64,000 nt of DNA, from positions 75,001 to 139,000 of the forward strand of contig CAVBQS010000024.1 of the NCBI GenBank assembly GCA_963597615.1, read 5' to 3'. Origin of the DNA: CAKRJP01 sp963597615 (lineage in GTDB: Bacteria > Bacillota > Clostridia > Lachnospirales > Lachnospiraceae). This document shows, piece after piece, positions 50,898 through 59,592 of this stretch. The stretch's first letter is position 1. Every line of letters begins with the position of its first letter. The notes under the pieces were generated by a model. The model did not search any database and was not told the DNA's origin. It saw only the letters and a list, made by a program, of their open reading frames with translations. A program made the position numbers and the translations under genes.

Positions 50898-51887
50898 ATG
50901 AGCAAAGTAAGTATAGTTGTCCCCATCTACAAGGTAGAACCATATCTACACCGCTGCGTAGATAGCCTCCGAAAGCAAAGCCACCAAAATCTGGAAATTA
51001 TTTTGGTAGACGATGAATCTCCGGATGGCTGTCCCGCTATGTGCGATGCCTTGGCTAAAGAAGATGAAAGAATCAAAGTGATACACAAGAAAAATGGCGG
51101 CCTTGGAAATGCAAGAAATGAGGGGGCTAAATTAGCAACCGGAGACTATCTGCTTTTCGTTGATAGCGATGATTATATTTCTCGTTATTTAGTAGAAAAA
51201 TGCTTGGCCTCTGGAGAAAAATATGGCAGTGACATGATACTGTTTGATTATCAGCGACTAGAACCAGATGGATCGATAGAAGTCTGCACCATGGATGCCT
51301 TGCCGGAAGATCGAGGCTTTAGCTTAAAAGAATATCCCATGGTATTGTTTGAGTCCATTTCCGCATGGAATCGCATGTTTAAAAGAGATTTCTTTGAAAA
51401 AAGTGGTGTGCGATATCCAGAAGGCTATTACTATGAGGATCTAGGCAGTAGCCCTAAATTTTTCCTAAAGGCGGATACCATCTCCTATGTAAAGGAGCCT
51501 TTTTACAATTATGTAATACGGGAAGGGTCTATTATGACTACCGCCAAGGAAGAGAAAAACTTCAAGGACCGCTGTGCCATGATTAAAACCGTTAAGAAGT
51601 TTTATGAGGACCAGGGTGCCTTCTTCAAATACCGCAGTGAGCTAGAGTATATGGCATTATTTCATGCCTACTTCATCCCTGTGAAGGAAATCCTATATCG
51701 CAAGGGAGATAGAGATTATATCCGGAAATTCCAAAATTTTGTGGCAAAGCAATATCCAGACTACAGGAAAAATATATATTTAGCCACCATGAATGGAAAA
51801 GAGAAATTACAATTTCGTATGATTGATAAGAAAAAATACTGGGTGGTAAATTTGTTGTCATGGCTTAGAAGTAAAATTCATAAATAA
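50898..51887 (+). CDS. Glycosyltransferase family 2
   Basis: 329-aa GT-A enzyme. The start is VSIVVPIYKVEPYLHRCVDS, then ILVDDESPDGCPAMCD, NGGLGNARNEGAKLATGDYL and LFVDSDDYIS, the metal-binding DxD. The C-terminal part, with helices rich in Tyr/Lys, ends LLSWLRSKIHK. The final codons RSKIHK recur in a degenerate tandem repeat just downstream. AAGGAAGACGAC precedes the ATG. Confidence 0.93.
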   Translation: MSKVSIVVPIYKVEPYLHRCVDSLRKQSHQNLEIILVDDESPDGCPAMCDALAKEDERIKVIHKKNGGLGNARNEGAKLATGDYLLFVDSDDYISRYLVEKCLASGEKYGSDMILFDYQRLEPDGSIEVCTMDALPEDRGFSLKEYPMVLFESISAWNRMFKRDFFEKSGVRYPEGYYYEDLGSSPKFFLKADTISYVKEPFYNYVIREGSIMTTAKEEKNFKDRCAMIKTVKKFYEDQGAFFKYRSELEYMALFHAYFIPVKEILYRKGDRDYIRKFQNFVAKQYPDYRKNIYLATMNGKEKLQFRMIDKKKYWVVNLLSWLRSKIHK

Positions 51888-51955
51888 AAGCAGAATTCAT
51901 AACATAAATAGAAGTAAAATTTATAAATGAAGGCAGAATCCATAGATAAAAGTAA
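51868..51955 (+). repeat. Degenerate tandem repeat at the 3' end of a glycosyltransferase gene
   Basis: The end of the coding region (AGAAGTAAAATTCATAAATA) is followed by similar units: AAAGCAGAATTCATAA, GAAGTAAAATTTATAAATGA, and AGGCAGAATCCATAGATA. In protein terms the string R-S-K-I-H-K-stop is repeated with variation. The unit length drifts between about 18 and 24 bp. Confidence 0.6.
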
Positions 51956-51982
51956 GGAAAAAGAGAGGATTAAAGGGAAATT

Positions 51983-52987
51983 ATGAGTAAAGTATTAACC
52001 ATAACAGTGCCGTCTTACAACGTGGAAAAATTTTTAGAGAATACCTTAGATTCTTTTATGGATGAGAGAATCCTTGAAGATATCGAAGTATTAATTGTAG
52101 ATGACGGATCTAAGGATGACACGGCCAAAATTGGAAAGACCTATGAGGAGAAATATCCAGATAGCTTCCGCGTGATTTCTAAAGAAAATGGAGGACACGG
52201 TTCCACCATTAACCGGGGAATCAAGGAGGCTAAAGGAACCTATTTTAAAGTAGTAGACGGAGATGACTGGGTAGATAAGGAGGGCTTTTATCAGCTGATC
52301 CAAAAGCTAAAAAGCTGTGATGCAGATTATGTAGTTACGAACTACTACGAAGTGGATGATGGAACGAAGGAAAAGACCCCAGTAAGTTTTAACTGGCTTC
52401 CGGCAGACAAAAATCTGGAATTTTCTGCCATTGCAAAAGAAACCAAAATTTCCATGCATGCCCTGGTTATCCGCACAGCCATTCTAAAGGATCATAATAT
52501 CCGTTTGGATGAGCACTGCTTCTACGTAGATGTGGAATATATTTTATATCCTATTCCTTATGTAAATACTGTGGTATATTTTGATATTTACGTATATATG
52601 TACCGCCTGGCCCAGGCCACCCAGAGCGTTAGCATGGCTGGATTCCAAAAGCATATTCAAAATCATATTGATGTTATCTACCATGTACTAGATTATATTA
52701 TTGACTACAAAAAGCAACCGAATTACAATAAAGTGAAGAGCGCTTACATGGCTAGAAGAATTGGGGACATGGTGAATGATCAGGCATCTATATTTTCTAG
52801 CTATTCCTTAGGGGATAAACACATTAAAAAAATGTTTATAGAATTTGATGCAACCATTAAAGAGAAAAGCCCTTACGTATATAAAAGATCTGGAGAGCTT
52901 AGTGGTATGTTGCGCCTCCTTAGAAAAACAAATTTTAAAATGTACAGACTTATTGTGGGACTTTCAAAGATTCGAAATAGAAAGTAA
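51983..52987 (+). CDS. Glycosyltransferase family 2
   Basis: 334-aa GT-A enzyme with LTITVPSYNVEKFLENTLDS, EVLIVDDGSKDDTAKIG, ENGGHGSTINRGIKEAKGTY and KVVDGDDWVDKEGFY (metal-binding DGDD). It resembles, but is not a close copy of, the preceding GT2 gene. TTAAAGGGAAATT precedes the ATG. No membrane segment is obvious; it likely acts at the cytoplasmic face. Confidence 0.92.
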   Translation: MSKVLTITVPSYNVEKFLENTLDSFMDERILEDIEVLIVDDGSKDDTAKIGKTYEEKYPDSFRVISKENGGHGSTINRGIKEAKGTYFKVVDGDDWVDKEGFYQLIQKLKSCDADYVVTNYYEVDDGTKEKTPVSFNWLPADKNLEFSAIAKETKISMHALVIRTAILKDHNIRLDEHCFYVDVEYILYPIPYVNTVVYFDIYVYMYRLAQATQSVSMAGFQKHIQNHIDVIYHVLDYIIDYKKQPNYNKVKSAYMARRIGDMVNDQASIFSSYSLGDKHIKKMFIEFDATIKEKSPYVYKRSGELSGMLRLLRKTNFKMYRLIVGLSKIRNRK

Positions 52988-53016
52988 TATGACGGATAAG
53001 CTGTAGTGGAGAGCCT

Positions 53017-54441
53017 ATGGTATTTGATTCCTTTTCATTTATTTATATCTGCCTAGTGCCAGCCATTTTGCTGGTGCTGGGCCTACACAAAATTGGTGGG
53101 AAACATAAGATTCTACTGGAAAATATAGTACTTCTTATGTTTTCCATTCTTTTTTATTACTGGAGTGGAGGTCAGTATCTTACAGTGCTGGCAGTTTTGA
53201 TTTTCGTAAACTATGTAGTAGGACTGATTGGCGGCAGTAATAAGAAGCTTCGTTGGGTATTGATAATGGGGGTCTTCTTTAATATAGGGCTTCTAATTTA
53301 TTACAAATATTTCGAGCGGATATATGACGACTTAGTGGATTTTAAGATTCTTCAAAGTGGAAATAGCTTGGAAAAAATCGTTGCACCTTTGGGAATTTCC
53401 TTTATTATTTTTGAATGTATTTCCTATCTTATGGATCTATATCAAGACCATGCAAAACCTACCAAAAATCTCCTGCAATTTGCCCTATATCTTTCTTTCT
53501 TTCCAAAGATTACCCAGGGGCCTATTGTACTTTACCGGGATATGGAAAAGGAATTAAGAGACAGGCAGATCGGCTATGGAGAATTTGTGGCAGGACTGGA
53601 GCGTTTCATTATAGGAATGTCGAAAAAAGTTCTTCTTGGAGACATTTTAAGCCAAACTTACACGGATAAATTTTATAACATGGCAGAGGGAATGGATGCA
53701 GGCACCGCCTGGATTGTAGTATTTTGCTATACCCTAGGCCTGTATATGGATTTTTCAGGATATTCCGACATGGCAATTGGAATGGCCAAAATGTTTGGAT
53801 TCCATTTTAAGGAGAACTTCAACTTCCCTTATCTTAGCACCTCCATTACAGAATTTTGGAGAAGATGGCATATTTCCTTGGGAAGCTGGTTTAAGAATTA
53901 CCTATATATTCCCTTGGGAGGAAGCCGCAAGGGAAATGTATATGTAAATTTATTTATCGTATTTTTGGTAACAGGAATCTGGCACGGCGCAGGATCTGTA
54001 TATTTTCTCTGGGGATGCTTACATGGAGTCTGCGTAGTCATCGAGCGCTTTATTATGAAAAAGGACTGGTATGAGAAGATCCCGAAGGTGCTTAAATGGG
54101 CGGTAACCTTTACCATTGTAAGTTTAGGATGGATTGCCTTTAACGTATCGGGGCATAAAGAACTACAGATGTTCGCCGGATATTTGGTTGGAATCGGTAA
54201 GAAGTCTTCCTTCTCGGCTATCTACTTCCTTACACCAAGACTCCTTACCATCTGGGCAGTGATTATTCTTGGAACTATCATTTGCAGCAGACAGAAAGTC
54301 CAGGACCTTTATAGGAAGCTGGAGCAGGAGAGCTTGCTGTTCCAGATTGTGAAATATCTATTCTTGTTAGGATGTTTATTCCTGTGCTACATTACCATCG
54401 TGTCTGAGGGATATTCACCATTCTTGTATTTTCAATTTTAG
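53017..54441 (+). CDS. MBOAT-family O-acyltransferase (AlgI/DltB/PatA-like)
   Basis: 474-aa polytopic protein with about 10-12 membrane segments. Characteristic runs are PLGISFIIFECISYLMDLYQ, FPKITQGPIVLY and the segment FWRRWHISLGSWFKNYLYIP. The catalytic histidine is H323 in VTGIWHGAGSVYFLWG. Such proteins move acyl groups across the membrane for polysaccharide or teichoic acid acylation. The next gene is an AlgJ/X-like partner, which supports acetylation of the surface polymer. Confidence 0.93.
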   Translation: MVFDSFSFIYICLVPAILLVLGLHKIGGKHKILLENIVLLMFSILFYYWSGGQYLTVLAVLIFVNYVVGLIGGSNKKLRWVLIMGVFFNIGLLIYYKYFERIYDDLVDFKILQSGNSLEKIVAPLGISFIIFECISYLMDLYQDHAKPTKNLLQFALYLSFFPKITQGPIVLYRDMEKELRDRQIGYGEFVAGLERFIIGMSKKVLLGDILSQTYTDKFYNMAEGMDAGTAWIVVFCYTLGLYMDFSGYSDMAIGMAKMFGFHFKENFNFPYLSTSITEFWRRWHISLGSWFKNYLYIPLGGSRKGNVYVNLFIVFLVTGIWHGAGSVYFLWGCLHGVCVVIERFIMKKDWYEKIPKVLKWAVTFTIVSLGWIAFNVSGHKELQMFAGYLVGIGKKSSFSAIYFLTPRLLTIWAVIILGTIICSRQKVQDLYRKLEQESLLFQIVKYLFLLGCLFLCYITIVSEGYSPFLYFQF

Positions 54442-54459
54442 AGGATTGGGAGCAGTTGT

Positions 54460-55869
54460 ATGAATAAAATGAAATATAAACCGGTGATCCAGGGAGCCTT
54501 CCTAGGTCTAATAGCCCTGGGTTTAGGCAGTCTTATGTATAAATTAAATACAGAACCCGAAGCCATTTCTGAAATTGACAATCGAATGCTGACAGAGTGG
54601 GAAGTTACCGACGAAGAATCCTTTACCGGCATGGTAGATGATTATCTTAGTGACCGTATAGGATTTCGCAGCCAGGCCATTGATTTCTATACAGAGTTAA
54701 ATAACCAGGTGTTTGGAATGATGGTACATCCCCAGTATACCTGGGGAAAGGATGGCTACGTCTTTTCCAAAATGAGCAATGAGACCTGTGATGAAGAATT
54801 TCAGGATTTATTCTGTGACTATTTAAAACGGGTCCAGGACTATTGTGAGGAAAGAGGGGTCCCCTTTATCTATTGCCTGAATCCTTCCAAAACATCGGTA
54901 TATCAGGAGTATTTGCCGGAAGGCTATAACTACCAGGATCTTACCAATAAGTCTATGGAAAAGAAGTTAAAGGAGTACGGCATAAATTATATTTCAAACG
55001 AAGAGCTTTTAATTGAAAAACACAAAACCGAGCAGGTCTACAATAAGGAGTATGATGCAGGCCATTGGAATGAGCTTGGAGCCTTCTATGGCACCAACCA
55101 TCTCTTAGAAAAGGTGGCAGAATATTTCCCTTCTGTAAAGCAATTGGAATTCTCTGACTTTGAAATCTATGATGAAGAGGAACTAAGTCTTCCGGTATCA
55201 AAATTTAACATTGATGAGATAGTTCCTTATTTTGACAATTTAAAAGAAGGGGACCTTGAAGACCATACGGAAGAATATAGCGCCCTGGAACTGGATAAGG
55301 ATTATAACGAAAAGGTGATACTGGTAAATCAAGGGGAAGACACAGAGGATTTGCCACGGGTTCTCATGTTTCAGGGCAGCTACTACAATGCCAATGAAAG
55401 GTATCGTTTGATCGAAAGTTCCTTTAAGGAGTACGATGCTATCCATAACTACGAAAATTTCCTGGATTTTGATTATTATTTTAATATTTTTCAGCCGGAT
55501 GTAGTAATCCTGGAGACTGCCGAATATACCTTGAATGGAAATTATTTCTCCTGGGATGGCTTGCACTACAAGATCTTAAATCCCCTGCTGGATCTTTCCG
55601 CCCATGAGGGAGATTTGCGGAATCTGTCAGATTTTTCCTATGAGGTAGAGGAAGAAGAGGGATGCTTGGTAAAGCTTAAAATACCAAGAGAAGAATTAGG
55701 TATTGGAGATACCTGGTGCGCAAGAGGATATCTAATCATGGATGGAAAACAGTATGACTTTAAGGTGGAGGAAGACGGCAGTGTAAGTTGCACCCTGGAT
55801 GAGAAGAGCCTTAAAGAAGAAGGAGCCAGGGTTTATTTTGAGGCCTGGGTAGAGGGGGGAGGATTATAA
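54460..55869 (+). CDS. AlgJ/AlgX/DHHW-like extracytoplasmic acyltransferase partner
   Basis: 469-aa protein with one N-terminal anchor (PVIQGAFLGLIALGLGSLMY). The outside part starts with a conserved-looking segment (EISEIDNRMLTEWEV-type, then DDYLSDRIGFRSQAIDFY and WGKDGYVF). The SGNH/DHHW-type signature is NKEYDAGHWNELGAFYG, with a further YYNANERYRLIESSFKEYD box. It should take acyl groups from the MBOAT partner to the polymer. It ends 1.4 kb after its start at the last EPS-operon stop before the structured RNA. Confidence 0.82.
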   Translation: MNKMKYKPVIQGAFLGLIALGLGSLMYKLNTEPEAISEIDNRMLTEWEVTDEESFTGMVDDYLSDRIGFRSQAIDFYTELNNQVFGMMVHPQYTWGKDGYVFSKMSNETCDEEFQDLFCDYLKRVQDYCEERGVPFIYCLNPSKTSVYQEYLPEGYNYQDLTNKSMEKKLKEYGINYISNEELLIEKHKTEQVYNKEYDAGHWNELGAFYGTNHLLEKVAEYFPSVKQLEFSDFEIYDEEELSLPVSKFNIDEIVPYFDNLKEGDLEDHTEEYSALELDKDYNEKVILVNQGEDTEDLPRVLMFQGSYYNANERYRLIESSFKEYDAIHNYENFLDFDYYFNIFQPDVVILETAEYTLNGNYFSWDGLHYKILNPLLDLSAHEGDLRNLSDFSYEVEEEEGCLVKLKIPREELGIGDTWCARGYLIMDGKQYDFKVEEDGSVSCTLDEKSLKEEGARVYFEAWVEGGGL

Positions 55870-55948
55870 GTAGCAGGGGAGTGGAAGCAAAGAGTCAGTA
55901 CAATGAAGAAAGAGAAGAAGAGCCTTAGCAAAATGCTAGGAGAAATTT

Positions 55949-55973
55949 AACTAATTCTAGTGTAATTAGTTTT
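55949..55973 (+). terminator. Weak terminator after the acyltransferase genes
   Basis: AACTAATT (55949-55956) pairs with AATTAGTT (55964-55971) with only three following T residues. It may also sit in the spacer as a simple palindrome. Confidence 0.35.
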
Positions 55974-55996
55974 AAAATTGAAATATAAAAAATTAG

Positions 55997-56026
55997 TTGA
56001 TAACCTATGGATTTTCTGAGTATAAT
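55997..56026 (+). promoter_or_regulatory. Promoter of the structured RNA before apbE
   Basis: TTGATA (55997-56002) and TATAAT (56021-56026) are 18 bp apart. The predicted start is near 56033, at the beginning of the structured segment. Confidence 0.65.
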
Positions 56027-56032
56027 GAAGAT

Positions 56033-56253
56033 GCCAAGAGAGGACTCTCTTCCTGGTAACAGGACACGAAGCATAAGGCGTTTGTTTCCGTTGCACTGGC
56101 AACGTAAAAACTTTGCATTTATTCTTAAGCGTAGAGGGTAATCAAGCCTTGCAGGTGAGAAGCCTGTTATTTGGTGGCAAAACACCATAACGAAACCAGT
56201 TTTAGTAATGATTTACGGAGAAACCTTTGATAAATAAAAAAGGTTTCTCTTTT
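56033..56253 (+). ncRNA. Structured RNA of about 220 nt, family not recognised
   Basis: From the promoter at 55997 to the terminator at 56218-56253 the sequence folds into a series of local hairpins: AAGAGAG/CTCTCTT (56036-56051); CCTG-GTAA-CAGG with a GNRA tetraloop (56052-56063); GTTGC-ACTG-GCAAC (56090-56103); CAGG/CCTG near 56152-56165; and TGGTG/CACCA near 56172-56187. AAGGC near 56075 could pair with GCCTT near 56146 to close the central part. There is no coding frame. The terminator precedes apbE by about 118 bp and I saw no second promoter, so this may be a leader riboswitch or an independent RNA. Confidence 0.6.
56218..56253 (+). terminator. Terminator of the structured RNA
   Basis: GAGAAACCTTT (56218-56228) is a perfect complement to AAAGGTTTCTC (56239-56249), followed by TTTT. 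Confidence 0.85.
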
Positions 56254-56370
56254 CGTTTGATAAATCTGCTTGTTGCTGCAGGAATGAAATAAAATCAATG
56301 ATTAAGATATAGTTATTAGATTTCATAGGTAAATTTAGATTAAGAAGCTAGTAACTATCGGAGAGAAGAA

Positions 56371-57495
56371 ATGAATAAAAAAAGATTAGCCGTAGGCTGT
56401 ATGGCGGGGGCCTTGCTGTTAACGGGATGCAGTAATTTGGGAGCATCTGGCAACAAACAAAATGCCTTGGATTCTACAAAGTCAAGTGCAGAAGCAGATT
56501 CCGCTGCCACAGAATCAAAAACCCAGGTCACCATGACCACCCAGGGAGATCAGGTAGCCACTAAGGAACTATTTGCCATGGATACCTACATGACCCTAAC
56601 TGCCTACGGAGACAAGGGAGAAGAAGCGGTAGACCAGGCAACAGAAGAAATTAAGCGCTTAGACAAGGCCTTATCTACAGGAGATGAGGACAGCCAAGTG
56701 TCAAAGTTAAATGCCAATGGCGGGGGAAGTCTGACGGAAGATACGAAGTATCTGTTGGAGAAATCCGTGGAATTATATGATTCAACAGGAGGCCTTTTTG
56801 ATATAGCAATTTACCCAGTTATGGAAGCCTGGGGCTTTTCAAGTCAGGACTACAAGGTGCCGGACAAGAGTGAGTTAGAGGACTTGCTAGGTTTGGTAGA
56901 TGTCTCAAAGATTCAGTATAATGAAGAAGAGGGTACTGTGAAATTTGAGCAAGAAGGCATGAAGATCGATTTTGGAGGCATTGCCAAAGGCTACACCTCC
57001 TCAAGGATTATGAAGATCTACGAAGAGCAGGGAGTTACCAGCGGACTGGTGAACCTAGGAGGAAATGTCCAAGCCCTAGGAGAAAAGCCGGATGGCAGTA
57101 AGTGGAAAGTCGGAATCCAGGACCCGGAAGGAAAGATAGATTATCTGGGCACACTGTCGATAAAAAATCAGGCTGTAATTACCTCCGGAGGATACGAGAG
57201 ATATTTTGAAGAAGACGGAAAAACCTACCACCATATCATAGATCCAAGAACCGGATATCCGGCGGACAGTGGATTGCTATCAGTTACCATTGTAAGCTCT
57301 GATGGAACACTGGCAGATGGCTTGTCTACTTCTCTTTTTATTATGGGGAAGGATGAGGCTATAAAGTACTGGAGGGACCATAGTGAAGAATTTGACGGGA
57401 TATTGGAGACGGAAGATGGAAGCCTTTATGTGACAGAGGGGATTGCGGAGGACTTTGAAGCTAAGGGGCATAAGGTGGAAGTGGTAAAGAAGTAA
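56371..57495 (+). CDS. apbE: FAD:protein FMN transferase lipoprotein
   Basis: 374-aa secreted enzyme that attaches FMN to target proteins (flavinylation of Rnf/Nqr or extracellular reductases). The signal peptide has the lipobox LLLTGC with C20. The catalytic domain has MDTYMTLTAYGDKGEEAVD, DIAIYPVMEAWGF, FGGIAKGYTSSRIMKIYEEQ, LVNLGGNVQALGEKPDGSKW and HHIIDPRTGYPADSGLLSVT. The start follows CGGAGAGAAGAA. Its transcript likely begins in the structured RNA upstream (inference). It has no obvious link to the polysaccharide genes around it. Confidence 0.93.
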   Translation: MNKKRLAVGCMAGALLLTGCSNLGASGNKQNALDSTKSSAEADSAATESKTQVTMTTQGDQVATKELFAMDTYMTLTAYGDKGEEAVDQATEEIKRLDKALSTGDEDSQVSKLNANGGGSLTEDTKYLLEKSVELYDSTGGLFDIAIYPVMEAWGFSSQDYKVPDKSELEDLLGLVDVSKIQYNEEEGTVKFEQEGMKIDFGGIAKGYTSSRIMKIYEEQGVTSGLVNLGGNVQALGEKPDGSKWKVGIQDPEGKIDYLGTLSIKNQAVITSGGYERYFEEDGKTYHHIIDPRTGYPADSGLLSVTIVSSDGTLADGLSTSLFIMGKDEAIKYWRDHSEEFDGILETEDGSLYVTEGIAEDFEAKGHKVEVVKK

Positions 57496-57550
57496 GGGCA
57501 TGCAACAGCTTATGTGCTACAAAAGTCGATTTTAAATAAAAAATACTGAA

Positions 57551-57587
57551 AAATGCTGAATCTACAGAAGTATATTCGGCATTTTTT
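57551..57587 (+). terminator. Terminator of apbE
   Basis: AAATGCTGAAT (57551-57561) pairs with ATTCGGCATTT (57574-57584) with one G-U pair, followed by a T-run. Confidence 0.85.
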
Positions 57588-57630
57588 CGTTTAATTATTT
57601 GGAAAACACCACGAAAATGCGGGAGAACTA

Positions 57631-57659
57631 TTGCCTATCCTGTCGAAATCCTATACACT
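57631..57659 (+). promoter_or_regulatory. Candidate promoter of the right-hand glycosyltransferase unit
   Basis: TTGCCT (57631-57636) and TACACT (57654-57659) are 17 bp apart after the apbE terminator. Confidence 0.5.
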
Positions 57660-57731
57660 AGTCTAGTATGAATGTAAGAAAATATGATAAGAGGGAGAAT
57701 CTCATAAATTCTATGAGAAAATAAAGTTAGA

Positions 57732-59507
57732 GTGAAAGAGAAACTGTTAAAACACAAATACATTTGGGTTGCTTTTTTGGTGGCTTTGATTCCAAGGCTT
57801 CTTTTTTTGTTAAAGACTTACCCGGTTTCTATTAGCGGCGATGAATTGTTTGCCATGTGGCCGGGAGCAAAGCTACTAGGAAGAGACTGGTCCGGAGTCA
57901 TGGGAAATTACCGATACTATGGTTATGGATTTTCTGTCCTGTGGATTCCCTTTATGGCCATGATAAAAAATCCAGTGATTCTTTACCGAAGCATGGTGAC
58001 TTTAATGATCTTCTGCCAGGCAGCAGTGGCACCTATAAGTTATCATTTGATGCGAAAGTACCTGCATGTAGAGAATAAAAATCTAACATGTTTACTGGCA
58101 ATCGCCTGTTCTTATCTTGTAACAGTGCGGGCAACCTACACCTATCCAGAGTTTATCTATGACTTGATGGTGTGGATTATTGCTTGGATTCTTTTAAAGC
58201 TTATTACAGAAGAAGTACAGACCAATAAAAAGGCAAAGATAATTTACAGCTTGGCCTTGATTTTGGCCTTGACCTACGCGTACACGGTACACTCTAGGGC
58301 TGTGGCCCTGTGGGGAGCCTTGATTGTAACGCTGCTCCTTTGTGGTTGGATTTATAGAAAAGCATTGGTATCTATACCAGTGTGTCTTGTGGCAGGAATT
58401 CCAGCTTTTCTCTTGGTCCGTGTAGGGATTAGTAAAACCATTGGATTTCTGGAAAAGGGACAGGACGTAGGAGTTGGCAATACTTCTACAGGGGTCTCAG
58501 TACAACTGTTAGACTGGTTTAAAGATCCCAAAAGCTGGACCGCCTGGGCTAATATTATTATTGGTGAATTAAACGAATCTGTGGTTCTTACTGGAGGTAT
58601 TGCAGTAGCCCTTGTGGTGGTAATCTGCATTCTTATCTGGCGAGGCCTTTGCAGAGAATCAGAGATTGTTGAAAGCGAGAAAAAACAATATCTTCCTTAT
58701 GTTGTCATAGGAATTTTTTGTATCTTTGCCATTGGATGTACCATTGGAGGTCAGTCCATTACCTGGCTAGGAGGCGTTACCCTTCTCATGGAACAAAACG
58801 AAAGCGGAGATGCCTTTCGGGCCATTACTTATCTGAGATACTATGGTGCTTATATAGGGCCTCTGTTTATGGTGGGGGCAGTATACCTGATTAAGTATGT
58901 GGATATCATGGAAAAGATTAAGGGCAAGGTACTGCTAATTACAAGCTTGCTTCAGGGCTATTGGGTCTTAGTGATTTTGCCAATCTTGTGCTATGAGCTT
59001 GGGTGTGTATGGAGCTACGCTCCATTTTCCCTTACAAAGGGGTTTGCGGCAGAATCTGTGGGCCTGCGTTCTTATCTACCAGCTACCGTTTTTGTCTTTG
59101 CTTTTACCTTGGTGGCTTATGAACTCTTTAAACGTAAAAAGGTACAGGTTTTAGTTGGACTTTTGTGTCTAGTGCTTATGTATACCTACGCATTTAATGG
59201 CTTCTACCATGAACGGTACCGGGGTGAACAAAATTATCTTTCCTGCCAAGCAGTGGTAGAGTGGACCAGGGAGGAAGAAGAGAAAGGCATAGAGATTAAT
59301 AAAATCTATGTAGAAGAAGGAGTTGTTGACGCCTATGAACTCCAGTATCTCTTGGCAGATAAAATTGTGGTAATCGGAACTCTGAAGCAAACCGATGGAG
59401 CTTACCTGTGTTGTGATAAGAAAAGCATAGAAAAAAAAATAAGAGATAAGGCCACAGAATTTGAGATTGATGAAGATACTTATATTTACCTGTGGAATGA
59501 AGAATGA
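57732..59507 (+). CDS. Large membrane glycosyltransferase-like protein (GT-C layout)
   Basis: 591-aa polytopic protein with about 12 membrane segments. After the first segment it has VSISGDELFAMWPGAKLLGR, and between segments YGYGFSVLWIPFMAMIKNPV and YTVHSRAVALWGALIVTLLL. The first outside loop contains an acidic motif (SGDELF) in the place where GT39/GT-C enzymes keep a catalytic Asp/Glu. The C-terminal soluble part (about residues 500-591) has a Rossmann-like pattern (IYVEEGVVDAYELQYLLADK). GTG start. Likely a lipid-linked sugar transferase of the polysaccharide pathway. Confidence 0.7.
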   Translation: MKEKLLKHKYIWVAFLVALIPRLLFLLKTYPVSISGDELFAMWPGAKLLGRDWSGVMGNYRYYGYGFSVLWIPFMAMIKNPVILYRSMVTLMIFCQAAVAPISYHLMRKYLHVENKNLTCLLAIACSYLVTVRATYTYPEFIYDLMVWIIAWILLKLITEEVQTNKKAKIIYSLALILALTYAYTVHSRAVALWGALIVTLLLCGWIYRKALVSIPVCLVAGIPAFLLVRVGISKTIGFLEKGQDVGVGNTSTGVSVQLLDWFKDPKSWTAWANIIIGELNESVVLTGGIAVALVVVICILIWRGLCRESEIVESEKKQYLPYVVIGIFCIFAIGCTIGGQSITWLGGVTLLMEQNESGDAFRAITYLRYYGAYIGPLFMVGAVYLIKYVDIMEKIKGKVLLITSLLQGYWVLVILPILCYELGCVWSYAPFSLTKGFAAESVGLRSYLPATVFVFAFTLVAYELFKRKKVQVLVGLLCLVLMYTYAFNGFYHERYRGEQNYLSCQAVVEWTREEEEKGIEINKIYVEEGVVDAYELQYLLADKIVVIGTLKQTDGAYLCCDKKSIEKKIRDKATEFEIDEDTYIYLWNEE

Positions 59508-59592
59508 TTTTTTGAGATTTGAATAATCATGATTAAAAAATCAAAGTTTGAGAATGAGATTTAAGGAATAGGTTAAGGAGAGGAATGAGTCG

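Noticed and set aside
56033..56253. FMN, cobalamin or lysine riboswitch identity for the structured RNA
   Set aside because: The conserved core strings of these classes are not present, in spite of the flavin-related gene downstream.
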